Assembly (NCBI RefSeq): GCF_001612985.1
Contig: NZ_BDBM01000016.1
Location: 1-64,000, forward strand
Direction of reading: 5' to 3'
DNA length: 64,000 nt
DNA from: Nocardia gamkensis NBRC 108242
Lineage (GTDB): Bacteria; Actinomycetota; Actinomycetes; Mycobacteriales; Mycobacteriaceae
Positions 8,262-16,888 of the stretch are shown piece after piece; position 1 is the stretch's first letter; each line of letters begins with the position of its first letter. The notes under the pieces were generated by a model. The model was not told where the DNA came from, did no database searches, and was given only the letters and a program-made list of their open reading frames with translations. The position numbers were made by a program, and so were the translations under genes.

Positions 8262-9268
8262 CCGCGCCGGGCGGAGAACTGTGGCGGCTGGACGGCACGC
8301 GAACGCGGTCGGTCAGCGCCGAGAACCCGACGGGAGCGCCCGGCGCGGGCGCGCGGGCGACCGACGGCACCGGAGCACACGCTGCCCGGCTGCTGGGCCC
8401 GGGATGGAAGATCTCGCCTTCGATCGCGCTCGCCCACGGGGAGACCGCCACGCTGGCCGACGTTTCCGGCCCCGGCGTGTTCAGGCATTTCTGGCTGACC
8501 ACCGAACGTTCCGTCCTTCGCGCACTGACACTGCGGATGACCTGGGACGACGCGCCGCGGCCCGCGATCGAGGCGCCGCTCGGCGACTTCTTCTGCAACG
8601 GATGGGGCGAGACGGCCCTGCTGAGTTCGGAGATGGTGGTGGTCGCGCCCGCGGGCGGCCTGAACAGCTACTGGCCCATGCCGTTCCGGCACCGAGCGCG
8701 CATCACGCTGGAGAATCGTTGCGGCCGTGAGGTTCCGGTGTACTACCAGGCGACCTTCACCGAAGAGGACGTGCCGGACGACGCGGGGTATCTGCACACG
8801 CGGTGGACGCGAACGACCGGCTTGGGCAGTCCGGCCGTGCACACGATTCTCGACACGGCGCCCGGGCCCGGCCGCTACGTCGGCACCTACCTCGCCATCC
8901 GCCCGGGCGCGCCGGGATGGTGGGGCGAGGGCGAAGTCAAGTTCTTCCTCGACGGGGACGCCGAGCATCCCACGATTTGCGGAACGGGCACCGAGGACTA
9001 TTTCGGCGGCGCCTGGAACTTCGACCTCGACGGGATGTATCGGACGTATTCCACGCCGTATCTCGGCCTGCACCAGGTGCTGCCGCCGGAGCAGATCTAT
9101 CGACCCGATCAGCGGTTCGGCATGTACCGCTGGCACGTGCGCGATCCGATCTGTTTCGAACGCGAACTGCGCGTCACCGTGCAGGCCCTCGGATGGCAGG
9201 ACGCGCAGACCTATCTTCCGTTGGAGGACGCCGAGGTGGCGACCACCGCTTGGTGGTATCAGGCCTGA
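8258..9268 (+). CDS. DUF2961 / GH172-family glycoside hydrolase-like protein
   Basis: A 336-residue DUF2961 protein. The family hallmark segments are ATLADVSGPGVFRHFWLT (residues about 64-81), LGDFFCNGWGE (108-118), NSYWPMPFRHRARI, then GEGEVKFFLDGD (223-234) and GTGTEDYFGGAW (242-253). DUF2961 is now classed as GH172, with difructose dianhydride and exo-alpha-D-arabinofuranosidase activities reported. Glu226 and Glu246, 20 residues apart, fall in the two motifs that hold the catalytic glutamates of this family. No signal peptide is seen, so it may act on imported oligosaccharides. Start GTG 8258 overlaps the thioredoxin remnant's stop; GTG 8246 is also possible. It overlaps the convergent gene ending at 9259 by 10 bases. 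Context suggests a furanosidase feeding the isomerase/kinase pair. Confidence 0.8.
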   Translation: MTAPGGELWRLDGTRTRSVSAENPTGAPGAGARATDGTGAHAARLLGPGWKISPSIALAHGETATLADVSGPGVFRHFWLTTERSVLRALTLRMTWDDAPRPAIEAPLGDFFCNGWGETALLSSEMVVVAPAGGLNSYWPMPFRHRARITLENRCGREVPVYYQATFTEEDVPDDAGYLHTRWTRTTGLGSPAVHTILDTAPGPGRYVGTYLAIRPGAPGWWGEGEVKFFLDGDAEHPTICGTGTEDYFGGAWNFDLDGMYRTYSTPYLGLHQVLPPEQIYRPDQRFGMYRWHVRDPICFERELRVTVQALGWQDAQTYLPLEDAEVATTAWWYQA

Positions 9269-9750
9269 TCGGGGTTGTCCGGATTCGAGGGGAAGTCCAG
9301 CGCGAGGAGTTCATCGGCGCGTGCCAGCGCCGCGTCCATGCCCGCGGTGAGATCGTCCATCACGCTCAGGCCGTCGAGCAATCCGGCGAGTTCGTCCTGC
9401 ACGGCGCGCAGTTCCGCGATCGCCGGATCGATCGGGAACCAGGCGACGGACTCGTGCCACCACGGATCGTCGGACAGCCAAGACCACAGCACATCGCGGA
9501 CCAGCACCGGGTCGGAGGTGTACATCTGGAAGGACTCCGTCGCCGAACCAGCCCGGTGCTCGAGTTCGTAGACGCCGTCGGGCAGCAACTCGGCGCGGAT
9601 CTCGTGCTGGTCGGCGCGGCTGAGCTCGAGGATCGCGTGTTCCGGCCCGGCCGGTTCGTCGAGCAGGTCGCTGAGCGCGTCCTCGGTCAATTCCGGCAGG
9701 TGCGTCCCGTCTCCCGTGCGGATGCGCACGTCGGTGGGGTCGATGCTCAC
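9259..9750 (-). CDS. Hypothetical acidic protein, 163 residues
   Basis: I do not recognise this protein. It is acidic and Trp-rich in its middle (VLWSWLSDDPWWHESVAWFPIDPAIAELR), with ELSRADQHEIRAELLPDGVYELEHR before it and a helical, Asp/Glu-rich tail. There is no signal peptide, membrane segment or known catalytic motif. GTG 9750 is the first usable start after the upstream GTA-encoded Val; no in-frame ATG is sensible, and the long open frame further upstream is antisense to the kinase gene. It lies alone on the minus strand inside the sugar locus, overlapping the end of the GH172-like gene, and is divergent from the XylB-like gene at 9858. Confidence 0.6.
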   Translation of the reverse strand: MSIDPTDVRIRTGDGTHLPELTEDALSDLLDEPAGPEHAILELSRADQHEIRAELLPDGVYELEHRAGSATESFQMYTSDPVLVRDVLWSWLSDDPWWHESVAWFPIDPAIAELRAVQDELAGLLDGLSVMDDLTAGMDAALARADELLALDFPSNPDNPDQA

Positions 9751-9857
9751 CGCGACAGTCTGCCCGATCCCGCGGCCGAATACCCGAAATGCGCCGGTGC
9801 GGGACGGATCGGGTGCAAGGTGGTCGGTATGGGAGTGCGCGAGACGATCGAGGCCGG

Positions 9858-11264
9858 ATGACGACGGTCGCGGGAGTCGACAGTTCCACCCAGTCGTGCA
9901 AGGTCGTCGTCTGCGACGCGGACAGCGGCGAGATTCTCGGGCGGGGGCAGGCGCCGCACCCGGAAGGGACCGAGGTCGCCCCGGACGCCTGGTGGGACGC
10001 GCTGTGCGCGGCGAGCGCGGGACTGCTCGATCATGTCGACGCGATCGCCGTCGCGGGGCAGCAGCACGGCTTGGTCGCCTTGGACGCCGCAGGCGTTCCG
10101 GTGCGGGACGCGTTGCTGTGGAACGACGTTCGCTCCGCAGGCGCGGCGGAGGAATTGATCGCCGACCTCGGCGGGCCGCAAGCCTGGGCCGATGCGGTGG
10201 GCAGCGTGCCGGTGGCGGCCTTGACCGTCGCCAAACTGCGCTGGCTGGCCGACCACGAGCCGGAACTCGCCGACCGCACCGCGCACATCCTGTTGCCCCA
10301 CGACTACTTGACCTGGCGGCTGCGCGGCGGCGGGCGAGGACGCATACCCGCGCCGACCACCGACCGGGGCGACGCATCCGGCACCGGCTACTGGTCACCC
10401 GCCTTCGGCAGATACCGGGAGGATCTGCTCACCCTGGCCTCGCGCGGTCGCCGTCCGGCCCTGCCCCGGGTCCTCGGCCCGGACGAGTCCGCCGGACGGA
10501 CGCCGTCGGGCACACTCGTCGCCGCCGGAACGGGCGACAACGCCGGGGCCGCGCTGGGGTTGGGCATCGCGGAAGGCGACGTGGTGGCCTCGCTCGGCAC
10601 CAGCGGGACGGTCTTCGCTCGCGCGGGCCGCCCCGCCGCCGACCCCGGCGGCGCTGTCGCCGGCTTCGCGGACGCCACCGGCGCGTTCCTGCCGCTGGTG
10701 TGCACGCTCAACGCCGCGCGCGTGCTGACCTCGACCGCCGATCTGCTCGGCGTGGACCTGCCCACACTCGAATCACTCGCCGCGCGGGCGCCCGCGGGCG
10801 CGGACGGCGTGGTCCTGCTGCCTTATCTCGCCGGTGAACGCACACCCAACCTTCCGCGCGCCGCGGGCAGCCTGCACGGTTTACGGCCGGAGGCCATGCG
10901 CCCCGCCACGGTGGCCCGGGCCGCCTTCGAGGGTGTGCTGTGTCATCTCGCCGACGCGCTCGACCATCTCACCGGTATCGGGGTGACGCCGCGGCGCGTG
11001 CTGCTCATCGGCGGCGGCGCGCGCTCACGACTGATCGCGCTGATCGCCGCGCAGGTCTTCGGCGTCACGGTGACGATCCCGGAACCGGCCGAGTACGTCG
11101 CGCTCGGCGCGGCCCGGCAAGCGGCATGGGCGCTGAGCGGCGCGTCCCGGCCGCCGTCCTGGCCTGCGCGCTCGGTCGCGGAGATTCCGGCGCCGGCCGA
11201 CGCCGCGACCGGGCGGGAGATTCGCGCCGAGTACCGGCGGGCACGCCGGGCACTCTACGGCTGA
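9858..11264 (+). CDS. xylB: Xylulokinase-type FGGY kinase
   Basis: A 468-residue FGGY kinase close to XylB: N-terminus TTVAGVDSSTQSCKVVVCD, the xylulokinase-type AVAGQQHGLVALD motif, LLWNDVRSAGAAEEL, DYLTWRLRG, a central GDASGTGYWSPAF, AAGTGDNAGAALGLG, SLGTSGTVFA, LPYLAGERTPNLP and IGGGARSRLIALIAAQVFG. It should phosphorylate D-xylulose, or a related ketopentose, to the 5-phosphate. ATG 9858 begins the phosphate-loop strand directly. It lies 107 bases downstream of the divergent hypothetical gene, so it has its own promoter region, apart from the isomerase-kinase pair. A hairpin at 11314-11342 may end its transcript. Assignment to XylB rather than another pentulokinase rests on the GQQHG motif. 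Confidence 0.88.
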   Translation: MTTVAGVDSSTQSCKVVVCDADSGEILGRGQAPHPEGTEVAPDAWWDALCAASAGLLDHVDAIAVAGQQHGLVALDAAGVPVRDALLWNDVRSAGAAEELIADLGGPQAWADAVGSVPVAALTVAKLRWLADHEPELADRTAHILLPHDYLTWRLRGGGRGRIPAPTTDRGDASGTGYWSPAFGRYREDLLTLASRGRRPALPRVLGPDESAGRTPSGTLVAAGTGDNAGAALGLGIAEGDVVASLGTSGTVFARAGRPAADPGGAVAGFADATGAFLPLVCTLNAARVLTSTADLLGVDLPTLESLAARAPAGADGVVLLPYLAGERTPNLPRAAGSLHGLRPEAMRPATVARAAFEGVLCHLADALDHLTGIGVTPRRVLLIGGGARSRLIALIAAQVFGVTVTIPEPAEYVALGAARQAAWALSGASRPPSWPARSVAEIPAPADAATGREIRAEYRRARRALYG

Positions 11265-11313
11265 CCACGGTCTTCGTCGCGAAACCAGTCCGCCGGACTC
11301 GTCTGCCCTCGAT

Positions 11314-11342
11314 CCGGGAACCTCGCGTGCCCCGGTTCTCGG
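11314..11342 (+). terminator. Candidate hairpin terminator after the xylB-type gene
   Basis: Arms CCGGGAACC (11314-11322) and GGTTCTCGG (11334-11342) pair over nine positions with one G-U, around an 11-base loop. It lies 50 bases after the kinase stop and 78 bases before the next gene. No U tract follows, which is usual for actinobacterial terminators. Confidence 0.45.
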
Positions 11343-11419
11343 GCCGCCGATTTTCGTCGCTGAGTGGCGCCTCGACGGCGTGCGGGGTTTGATCACCCTC
11401 GTCGAAGAGAGGTGGACGA

Positions 11420-12049
11420 ATGACCGAGACCCAGGTGCGAAGGGCGGTGACGGCGGAACGGACGGAACTCGCCGAACTCTTGGCCGGGCTGGATGCCGCG
11501 AGCTGGGATGCGCCGACCCTGTGCGCGGGCTGGCGGGTACGCGAAGTAGTCGCGCACATCACCATGCCGTATCGCCTGTCGAGCGCGCGGTTCACACTGG
11601 GGATGCTCGCGGCGTTCGGCAACTTCAACCGCATGGCCGACCGCACCGCCCGGGAGGACGCCGCCACGCTCAGCACGGCGGACCTGCTGAAATCGCTGTG
11701 GGACAACGTCGATCACCCCTGGCGGCCGCCGGGCGGCGGGCTTTCCAACGCGTTGAGCCACGATGTGATCCACGGGCTGGACATCACCGTGGCGCTGGGG
11801 CTGGACCGCCGGGTGCCCGAGGACCGGATGCGCATGGTGCTGGACACGATCGAGCCCAGGACCGCCAAGCTGTTCGGCGCCAAGCTCGGCGGCATCGAAC
11901 TGCGCGCCGACGACCTGGACTTCCGCTACGGCTCTGGCACGGTGCTGTCGGGCCGCGCCCAGGACCTGCTGCTCGTATTGTGCGGGCGCAAGCTGCCCGC
12001 CGGATACCTGCGGGGCGAACCCGCCGAGCGGTTCACCGCGCCCGGCTGA
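11420..12049 (+). CDS. Maleylpyruvate isomerase N-terminal / DinB-like family protein
   Basis: A 209-residue protein of the mycothiol-dependent maleylpyruvate isomerase N-terminal (DinB/MDMPI) superfamily, of the kind common in actinomycetes as the TIGR03083 set. The four-helix bundle starts with AERTELAELLAGLDAASWDAPTLCAGWRVREVVAHIT; CAGWRVREVVAHI gives the first metal-ligand His and ALSHDVIHGLDITVALG a second pair of His. Members bind a divalent metal and some act as mycothiol S-transferases. It could detoxify electrophiles, but no substrate can be deduced. ATG 11420 follows agagaggtggacga. It precedes a SnoaL-like gene on the same strand. Confidence 0.8.
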   Translation: MTETQVRRAVTAERTELAELLAGLDAASWDAPTLCAGWRVREVVAHITMPYRLSSARFTLGMLAAFGNFNRMADRTAREDAATLSTADLLKSLWDNVDHPWRPPGGGLSNALSHDVIHGLDITVALGLDRRVPEDRMRMVLDTIEPRTAKLFGAKLGGIELRADDLDFRYGSGTVLSGRAQDLLLVLCGRKLPAGYLRGEPAERFTAPG

Positions 12050-12171
12050 TCCCGGCACGGCGCTCACCGGCCCGGTGCGGCCAGTCCGCGCAAGTAGGAA
12101 GCGGTTTCGTCGTCGGCTGGAAAGTACGCCTCGACGGCGACCTCGTTCCCGCAGCAGCTCGCCGGCCGGTC

Positions 12172-12519
12172 GTGGTCCTGAAGGGCTTCGCGGAATTCGC
12201 GGCGGGCAACATCGACGTGTTGCACACGCTGCTGCACGACGACTTCCTCGAGCACAGCCCCGGAAACCCGTCGGGTAAGGACGCTTTCATCGAGTTCATC
12301 GCACAGGCGCCCGTAGCCGGATCGAAACTGGAGCTGGCGCGGGTGATCGCCGACGACGAGTACGTGGCCGTGCACTACCGCATGGACCCGCCGGGCTACG
12401 AGGACCGCGGCGAGGCGGTTGTGGACATCTGGCGGCTCGTCGAGGGGAAGATCGTGGAGCACTGGGATGTCGTGCAGGCGGTCCCCGAACCCGCGCAGAT
12501 ACCGCACGGCATGTTCTGA
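12172..12519 (+). CDS. SnoaL-like (NTF2-fold) protein, possibly truncated at its start
   Basis: A protein of about 115 residues matching the SnoaL-like family seen as predicted steroid-isomerase-type proteins: GFAEFAAGNIDVLHTLLHDDFLEHSPGNPSG, VIADDEYVAVHYRMDPPG, DIWRLVEGKIVEHWDVVQAVPE. These usually begin with about ten residues such as an N-terminal VVLDFYE helix. Here no ATG exists in frame; GTG 12172 is the first plausible start and gives VVLKGFAEF, just enough to start the first helix. The frame stays open upstream but reads unlike the family. It may therefore be 5'-damaged or simply start at GTG. Function unknown. Confidence 0.6.
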   Translation: MVLKGFAEFAAGNIDVLHTLLHDDFLEHSPGNPSGKDAFIEFIAQAPVAGSKLELARVIADDEYVAVHYRMDPPGYEDRGEAVVDIWRLVEGKIVEHWDVVQAVPEPAQIPHGMF

Positions 12520-12633
12520 ACGGCGGGAACTCGGGTGCTCGGCCGATACTCTCGGCACAACGGTCACACGGATCTGCTGGGCGAACGGATCGACGATTTC
12601 GCCGGTGACCGATGACTTCCGGACGCGGGACGA

Positions 12634-14397
12634 TCATTCTCGCGCCGAGCGTCCCGCGGCCCGCACGACCGCTGCCAGTGCTGCCGCCAGGGCGGACTCG
12701 GCTCGGCCGCAGGACCATCCGGTGTGTTCGCCGCTGCGGTACTCCAGGTAGGCGATCGCGGATTTGTCGTCGTCTCGCTCGATCGACTGCTGAGTCAGAC
12801 CCAGTACCTCGATCGGGCATCCGGCGTCGGCCAGCGCCTCGGTCAGCACCGCGAGCGGGTCGCCCGGACGCCGTGTGCGGTGGGTGACACCGCCGACGGT
12901 CAGCGTGATCTCGGTGCTCGTCTCCGCGCCGTCGACGGTGCCGCGCCAGTCCTTCAACCCCAGCCACGACGGGTCGTCGAGATAGCTCGCCTCGAACAGA
13001 TCGAGCAGTTCGGCGGCGGTGACCTCGGCGCCGGTGTCGTCGGCGAGCGATTGGACGCGCCGGGCGAAATCGATCTGCAGGCGCCGCGGCAGGTCCATGC
13101 CGTACTCGGTGTGCAGCAGGTAGGCGATGCCGCCCTTACCGGACTGCGAATTGACCCGGATCACCGCGTCGTAGCTGCGGCCGAGGTCGGCGGGATCAAT
13201 GGGCAGATAGGGCACCTGCCAGTCCAGCGCGCGCTCCGCGATGCCCGTCGCGGCGGAACGGGCGCGATGCTCGGCCATTCCCTTCTTGATCGCGTCCTGA
13301 TGGGTGCCGGAGAACGCGGTGTGCACCAGGTCGCCGACGTACGGGTGGCGCTCGTGGATCGGCATGCGCGTGCAGTATTCGACGGTGCGCCGGATCTCGT
13401 CGATGTCGGAGAAGTCGATCATCGGATCGACGCCTTGCGCGTGCAGGTTCAGCGCCAGCGTGGCGATGTCGACATTGCCGGTGCGCTCGCCGTTGCCGAA
13501 GACGCAGCCCTCGACGCGTTGCGCGCCCGCGAGCACCGCCAGCTCGGCGCACGCCACGCCGGTACCGCGATCGTTGTGCGGGTGCACCGAGAGGATGACG
13601 CTGTCGCGGCGGGCCAGATTGCGATGCATGTACTCGATCTGGTCGGCGTACACGTTCGGGGTGGCGACCTCGACGGTGGCGGGCAGGTTCAGGATGACCG
13701 GCCTGCGCGCGGTGGCGTCCCACAACGTCGTCATCCGGTCGCAGATGTCGAGCACGTAGTCGGGCTCGGTCAGGTTGAACACCTCGGGTGAGAACTCGAA
13801 CCGGACGTTCGGCAGGTCCCCGGCGCAGTCCAGCACGGCGCGGCCGCCGTCGAGGATCAGCTCGCGCAGCGCGGCACGGTCCTTGCCGAGCACGACGTCA
13901 CGCCAAGCGGGAGCGGTGGCGGTGTACAGGTGGATCACCACGTCGTTGGGGATCCCGCGGATCGAGGCGACGGTGCGCTCGATGAGATCGCGGCGGGCGG
14001 GGGTGAAGACGACGATGGTGACGTCCTCGGGCGCGAGATCGTCCTCGGCGATGAGCCGGACGAAGTCGAAGTCGGTCTGCGACGCCGACGGGTAGCCGAC
14101 CTCGATCTCCTTGTAGCCCATGGCGATCAGGAGTTCGAAGAAGCGCCGCTTGCGCGCCGGGTCCATCGGCTCGGCGAGTGCCTGGTTGCCGTCGCGCAGG
14201 TCGACCGGCACCCACAGCGGGGCTCGGGTGATCCTGGCGTCGGGCCACTGCCGCCGGGTGAGCGGGACCTCGACGCGCTGGTAGATGTCGCGGTAGCTGT
14301 GCGAGGGCATTCGGGAGTGCCGCTGGCGATTCCACGCCGGGGCCCGATCCGGTATGTCGCCCGAGGGGGTATCGATGGTGGGGAAAGCGCTGGTCAT
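12634..14397 (-). CDS. leuA: 2-isopropylmalate synthase
   Basis: A 587-residue alpha-isopropylmalate synthase, the first committed step of leucine synthesis: acetyl-CoA plus 2-oxoisovalerate gives 2-isopropylmalate. The TIM barrel carries [13 protein letters not shown] (about residue 65) with the metal-binding Asp, [11 protein letters not shown] with the HxH-type ligands, and [10 protein letters not shown]. The C-terminal part (about 440-587) is the regulatory domain expected to bind leucine, with [31 protein letters not shown]. Length and extended N-terminus ([41 protein letters not shown]) fit the actinobacterial type. Upstream lie a Leu-rich leader peptide and alternative hairpins, so expression is probably attenuated by leucyl-tRNA supply. 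A GntR regulator is divergent. Confidence 0.96.
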   Translation of the reverse strand: MTSAFPTIDTPSGDIPDRAPAWNRQRHSRMPSHSYRDIYQRVEVPLTRRQWPDARITRAPLWVPVDLRDGNQALAEPMDPARKRRFFELLIAMGYKEIEVGYPSASQTDFDFVRLIAEDDLAPEDVTIVVFTPARRDLIERTVASIRGIPNDVVIHLYTATAPAWRDVVLGKDRAALRELILDGGRAVLDCAGDLPNVRFEFSPEVFNLTEPDYVLDICDRMTTLWDATARRPVILNLPATVEVATPNVYADQIEYMHRNLARRDSVILSVHPHNDRGTGVACAELAVLAGAQRVEGCVFGNGERTGNVDIATLALNLHAQGVDPMIDFSDIDEIRRTVEYCTRMPIHERHPYVGDLVHTAFSGTHQDAIKKGMAEHRARSAATGIAERALDWQVPYLPIDPADLGRSYDAVIRVNSQSGKGGIAYLLHTEYGMDLPRRLQIDFARRVQSLADDTGAEVTAAELLDLFEASYLDDPSWLGLKDWRGTVDGAETSTEITLTVGGVTHRTRRPGDPLAVLTEALADAGCPIEVLGLTQQSIERDDDKSAIAYLEYRSGEHTGWSCGRAESALAAALAAVVRAAGRSARE

Positions 14398-14439
14398 GGG
14401 TCTGCTTCCTGGCCGTTGCGGCCGTCACGACGAGAGGTG

Positions 14440-14494
14440 ACCGGCCACGACGAAGCCCCACGGCGGGCGGCCGGTCGTTCAGGCCCCGCCGTGG
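14440..14494 (-). promoter_or_regulatory. Attenuator-like alternative hairpins before leuA
   Basis: Two interleaved pairings are visible in the leuA leader. Stem A pairs 14485-14494 with 14458-14467 (CCACGGCGGG with CCCGCCGTGG, 10 bp). Stem B pairs 14469-14475 with 14440-14446 (ACCGGCC with GGCCGGT, 7 bp). One arm of B lies in the loop of A and the other beyond A, so the two cannot easily coexist. The first arm of A overlaps the last codons of the leader peptide. This is what a ribosome-controlled switch needs; which stem terminates or blocks initiation is not determined. Confidence 0.7.
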
Positions 14495-14520
14495 CGGCTG
14501 AGCAGAAGCATGGTGCGCAT
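14479..14520 (-). CDS. leuL: leuA leader peptide (13 residues)
   Basis: Reading the minus strand from ATG at 14520 gives MRTMLLLSRHGGA and TGA at 14479-14481. Three consecutive leucine codons (CTT CTG CTC) in a 13-codon ORF, 81 bases ahead of leuA on the same strand, are the hallmark of an amino-acid attenuation leader. The end of the ORF (CACGGCGGG) forms one arm of a perfect 10-bp hairpin, so the position of a ribosome stalled at the Leu codons would decide which downstream structure forms. Short leaders of this type are known before leuA in actinomycetes. Confidence 0.85.
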   Translation of the reverse strand: MRTMLLLSRHGGA

Positions 14521-14566
14521 GATGGCTAGACTGTACACCACTCCTCAGACAAGTAGAGAGGTACCG

Positions 14567-15238
14567 ATGATCTCGCAGGTACGGCGTCATCCGCTGGCCG
14601 CGCAGGCGGCCGAGGTACTCCTGGCCCGCATCCAGGCGGGCGAATGGCCGCTGGGTCACCGCCTGCCCGGTGAGACCACGCTGGCCGCACAGCTCGGCGT
14701 CGGCCGCTCGACGCTGCGGGAGGCCATTCGCGAACTCGCCGGGAAAGGCGTGCTGGACAGCCGCCAGGGCGCGGGCGTCTTCGTGACCGCCCTGCATGCG
14801 ACCGAGGAGTGGGACACGGTGCTGCGCCGCGCCACCATCGCCTCGGTGATCGAAGCGCGCATCGCCATCGAGGCCGAGGCCGCCGCCTTAGCCGCCCAGC
14901 GGCGGACCCCCGCCGACCTGCGGACCATTCGCCGTGCGCTGGCCGCGCGCGAGGCGCACGGCGAGCCGGTGGCCGAGCACGTCGACGCCGATATGGCGTT
15001 CCACCGGGCGGTGCTCGTGGCCGCCCACAACGATGTGCTGACCCAGTTGTTCGACAGCTTCCTGCCGCGGCTGCGCCTGGCGATGATCGACATGCTGAAG
15101 ATCCGCCCGGTGCCATCGGAACCGGCCGATCACGCCGCGCACGAACGGCTCGCCGACGCGATCGCCGCCCGCGATCCCGCCGCCGCCGCTGAGTACAGCC
15201 GCGCCCACCTGACCACCTTGAAAGAGGCTTTCACGTGA
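14567..15238 (+). CDS. GntR/FadR-type (FCD) transcriptional regulator
   Basis: A 223-residue FadR-subfamily regulator. The N-terminal winged HTH is standard GntR (WPLGHRLPGETTLAAQLGVGRSTLREAIRELAGKGVL, residues about 25-60), ending in SRQGAGVFVT. The C-terminal all-helical FCD domain has EARIAIEAEAAALAAQR, DMAFHRAVLVAAHND and HAAHERLADAIAARDPAAAAEYSRAHL, with the Asp and His positions that bind metal or carboxylic ligands in this class. ATG 14567 is preceded by agagaggtaccg; an in-frame ATG at 14510 lacks support and would overlap the leuA leader. It is divergent from leuA, 46 bases from the leader ORF, and overlaps the ABC ATPase gene by GTGA, so it likely controls that gene. Confidence 0.85.
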   Translation: MISQVRRHPLAAQAAEVLLARIQAGEWPLGHRLPGETTLAAQLGVGRSTLREAIRELAGKGVLDSRQGAGVFVTALHATEEWDTVLRRATIASVIEARIAIEAEAAALAAQRRTPADLRTIRRALAAREAHGEPVAEHVDADMAFHRAVLVAAHNDVLTQLFDSFLPRLRLAMIDMLKIRPVPSEPADHAAHERLADAIAARDPAAAAEYSRAHLTTLKEAFT

Positions 15239-16044
15239 CCGAACCGGTGCTCGAACTGACCGACGTGACCTTCCGCCGCGACGGTAAGAAGATCATCAAC
15301 GGGATCTCGCTGACCGTGCGCGCGGGCGAACGCTGGGCACTGCTCGGCCCCAACGGCGCGGGCAAGAGCACGCTGCTCGGCTTCTGCGGCGCGGTCACCT
15401 TTCCCACCTCGGGGTCGGTCCGTGTGCTCGGCGCGGAACTCGGGCGCGTCGAATTGCAGCGCCTGCGCCGGGGCATCGGTCAGGTGAACCCGCGCCACCC
15501 GCTGCGCTCCGCGCTGACCATCCGCGAGGTCGTGCTGACCGGCTTGACCGCTACCATCGACACCCCCATGCGCTGGACGCCGACAGCCGACCAGCGCGAC
15601 CGGGCCGACACGATGATCGAGACGGTCGGACTGACCGGAAAGGCGGACGAACTCTGGCCCACGCTGAGCCAGGGTGAGCGCGGCCGCACGCTCATCGCCC
15701 GAGCGCTGATCGCGCAGCCGCGGCTGCTGCTGTTCGACGAACCGTCCACCGGATTGGATGTCGCCGCACGCGAACAACTCCTGGACACCCTCGACACCCT
15801 GGACCGGACACACCCCGACGTCGCCTCCATCCTGGTCACCCACCACCTGGAGGAACTTCCCAGCACGACGACCCACGCACTGCTCATCGCCGACGGTCAC
15901 GCCGTCGCGTCGGGTCCGGCCCTGCGAACGATCACCACCGAGAACGTCACCGCGGCGTTCGCGCACCCGGTCGAAGTCCGCCACGACGACGGCCGCTGGA
16001 CCGCGCGGGCGGCACGCAAACCCACCGCATGGCCGTCGCGCTAG
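15235..16044 (+). CDS. ABC transporter ATP-binding protein (ModF/iron-type), orphan
   Basis: A 269-residue single ABC ATPase: Walker A GPNGAGKSTLL (about residue 38), Q-loop region RRGIGQVNPRHPLRS, signature LSQGERGRTLIARALIAQP, Walker B LLLFDEPSTGLD and the H-loop ILVTHHLEELP. The form resembles ModF-like and iron-chelate ATPases. The signature reads LSQGE, also seen in that group, rather than LSGGQ. Start is GTG 15235 in a GTGA overlap with the GntR gene, so both are made from one message. No permease or binding protein is adjacent, so it either serves a transporter encoded elsewhere or is a non-transport ATPase. Confidence 0.85.
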   Translation: MTEPVLELTDVTFRRDGKKIINGISLTVRAGERWALLGPNGAGKSTLLGFCGAVTFPTSGSVRVLGAELGRVELQRLRRGIGQVNPRHPLRSALTIREVVLTGLTATIDTPMRWTPTADQRDRADTMIETVGLTGKADELWPTLSQGERGRTLIARALIAQPRLLLFDEPSTGLDVAAREQLLDTLDTLDRTHPDVASILVTHHLEELPSTTTHALLIADGHAVASGPALRTITTENVTAAFAHPVEVRHDDGRWTARAARKPTAWPSR

Positions 16045-16177
16045 CCCCATAGACAACTCGCCCGTCCAGAGGAGGCCCTCGGGCCGCACCACGGTGGTAA
16101 CGCCGCTGTAATCGCCACACCGCAATCGCGTGTGAGCATGCAACGAAATCGTCTACCACCGAAGGGAATACGGCTAC

Positions 16178-16675
16178 GTGTGGCAGCTGTATCGAGCGGT
16201 TTTCCGCACCGACGACCACCGGGTGCTCGGCTATGTGGACGTGGGCGCCAGGCTCATGGAACACGTGAGGATCGGCCACCACCTGGTCCAAGGAATCGAG
16301 CGACTGCTCGCCGAACCGGCCAGGGTCACCTGGGCGGGACGGAGTGCGCCAGGGTCGCCGAAGACCGAAAACCTCTATCACACAGTCGATTCGGTCGCCG
16401 CCCTGCTGCCCCCGGAACACGGGGCGGTGGGCCGGTACCTGCTCAATCACGACATGCGGATCTTCGTGGACAAAGCGACAGTGCTGGAGAACGAGGCCCG
16501 GCACCGCATCCACCCGTTGCCTTTGCTCACCGCCGACCCCACACCGGATCCCGGCCGCACGGTGGGCGACCACACTCTCCTCGGCTCCTGGGCACACGCC
16601 CTGATCTCGGTGCGCGACACCGTGCCGAAGGGCTTCGAACAACGAAAGTTCGACCTGGTCGAACGCCTCCCCTGA
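16178..16675 (+). CDS. Hypothetical protein, 165 residues
   Basis: Unrecognised. The product (WQLYRAVFRTDDHRVLGYVD at the start; NHDMRIFVDKATVLENEARHR in the middle; LISVRDTVPKGFEQRKFDLVERLP at the end) has mixed hydrophobic and charged segments, no signal peptide and no membrane helix. GTG 16178 follows ccgaagggaatacg, a reasonable ribosome binding site. Codon use matches neighbours, supporting a real gene. It is followed by a convergent SRPBCC gene with a hairpin between them. Confidence 0.6.
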   Translation: MWQLYRAVFRTDDHRVLGYVDVGARLMEHVRIGHHLVQGIERLLAEPARVTWAGRSAPGSPKTENLYHTVDSVAALLPPEHGAVGRYLLNHDMRIFVDKATVLENEARHRIHPLPLLTADPTPDPGRTVGDHTLLGSWAHALISVRDTVPKGFEQRKFDLVERLP

Positions 16676-16713
16676 GCGCTATCGCCGCTCGACGCCCGCG
16701 GGGACGAACTCCG

Positions 16714-16740
16714 GCCCGGCGACCACGGTCGTTGCCGGGC
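16714..16740. terminator. Candidate bidirectional terminator
   Basis: Inverted repeat GCCCGGC (16714-16720) and GCCGGGC (16734-16740) with a 13-base loop lies in the 213-base gap between two convergent genes. That gap otherwise shows no coding sequence. The position suits termination from both sides. Confidence 0.4.
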
Positions 16741-16888
16741 AGCGGCGTGGGCGGAAGGCGCCGATGACCGCGGCGGTGCGAATCGTGGCGACGGCGTCGC
16801 GATGACCGGCGTCATCACGGCGCCCACCTCAGGTGCAGGTCGATCGGCCCGCACCACCGCTGAGCGCGGAGTGCGCGGCCAACGAGAA

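Noticed and set aside
12625..12657. GCGGGACG...CGTCCCGC inverted repeat at the end of leuA
   Set aside because: It lies mostly inside the coding region and could be chance; not strong enough to call a terminator.
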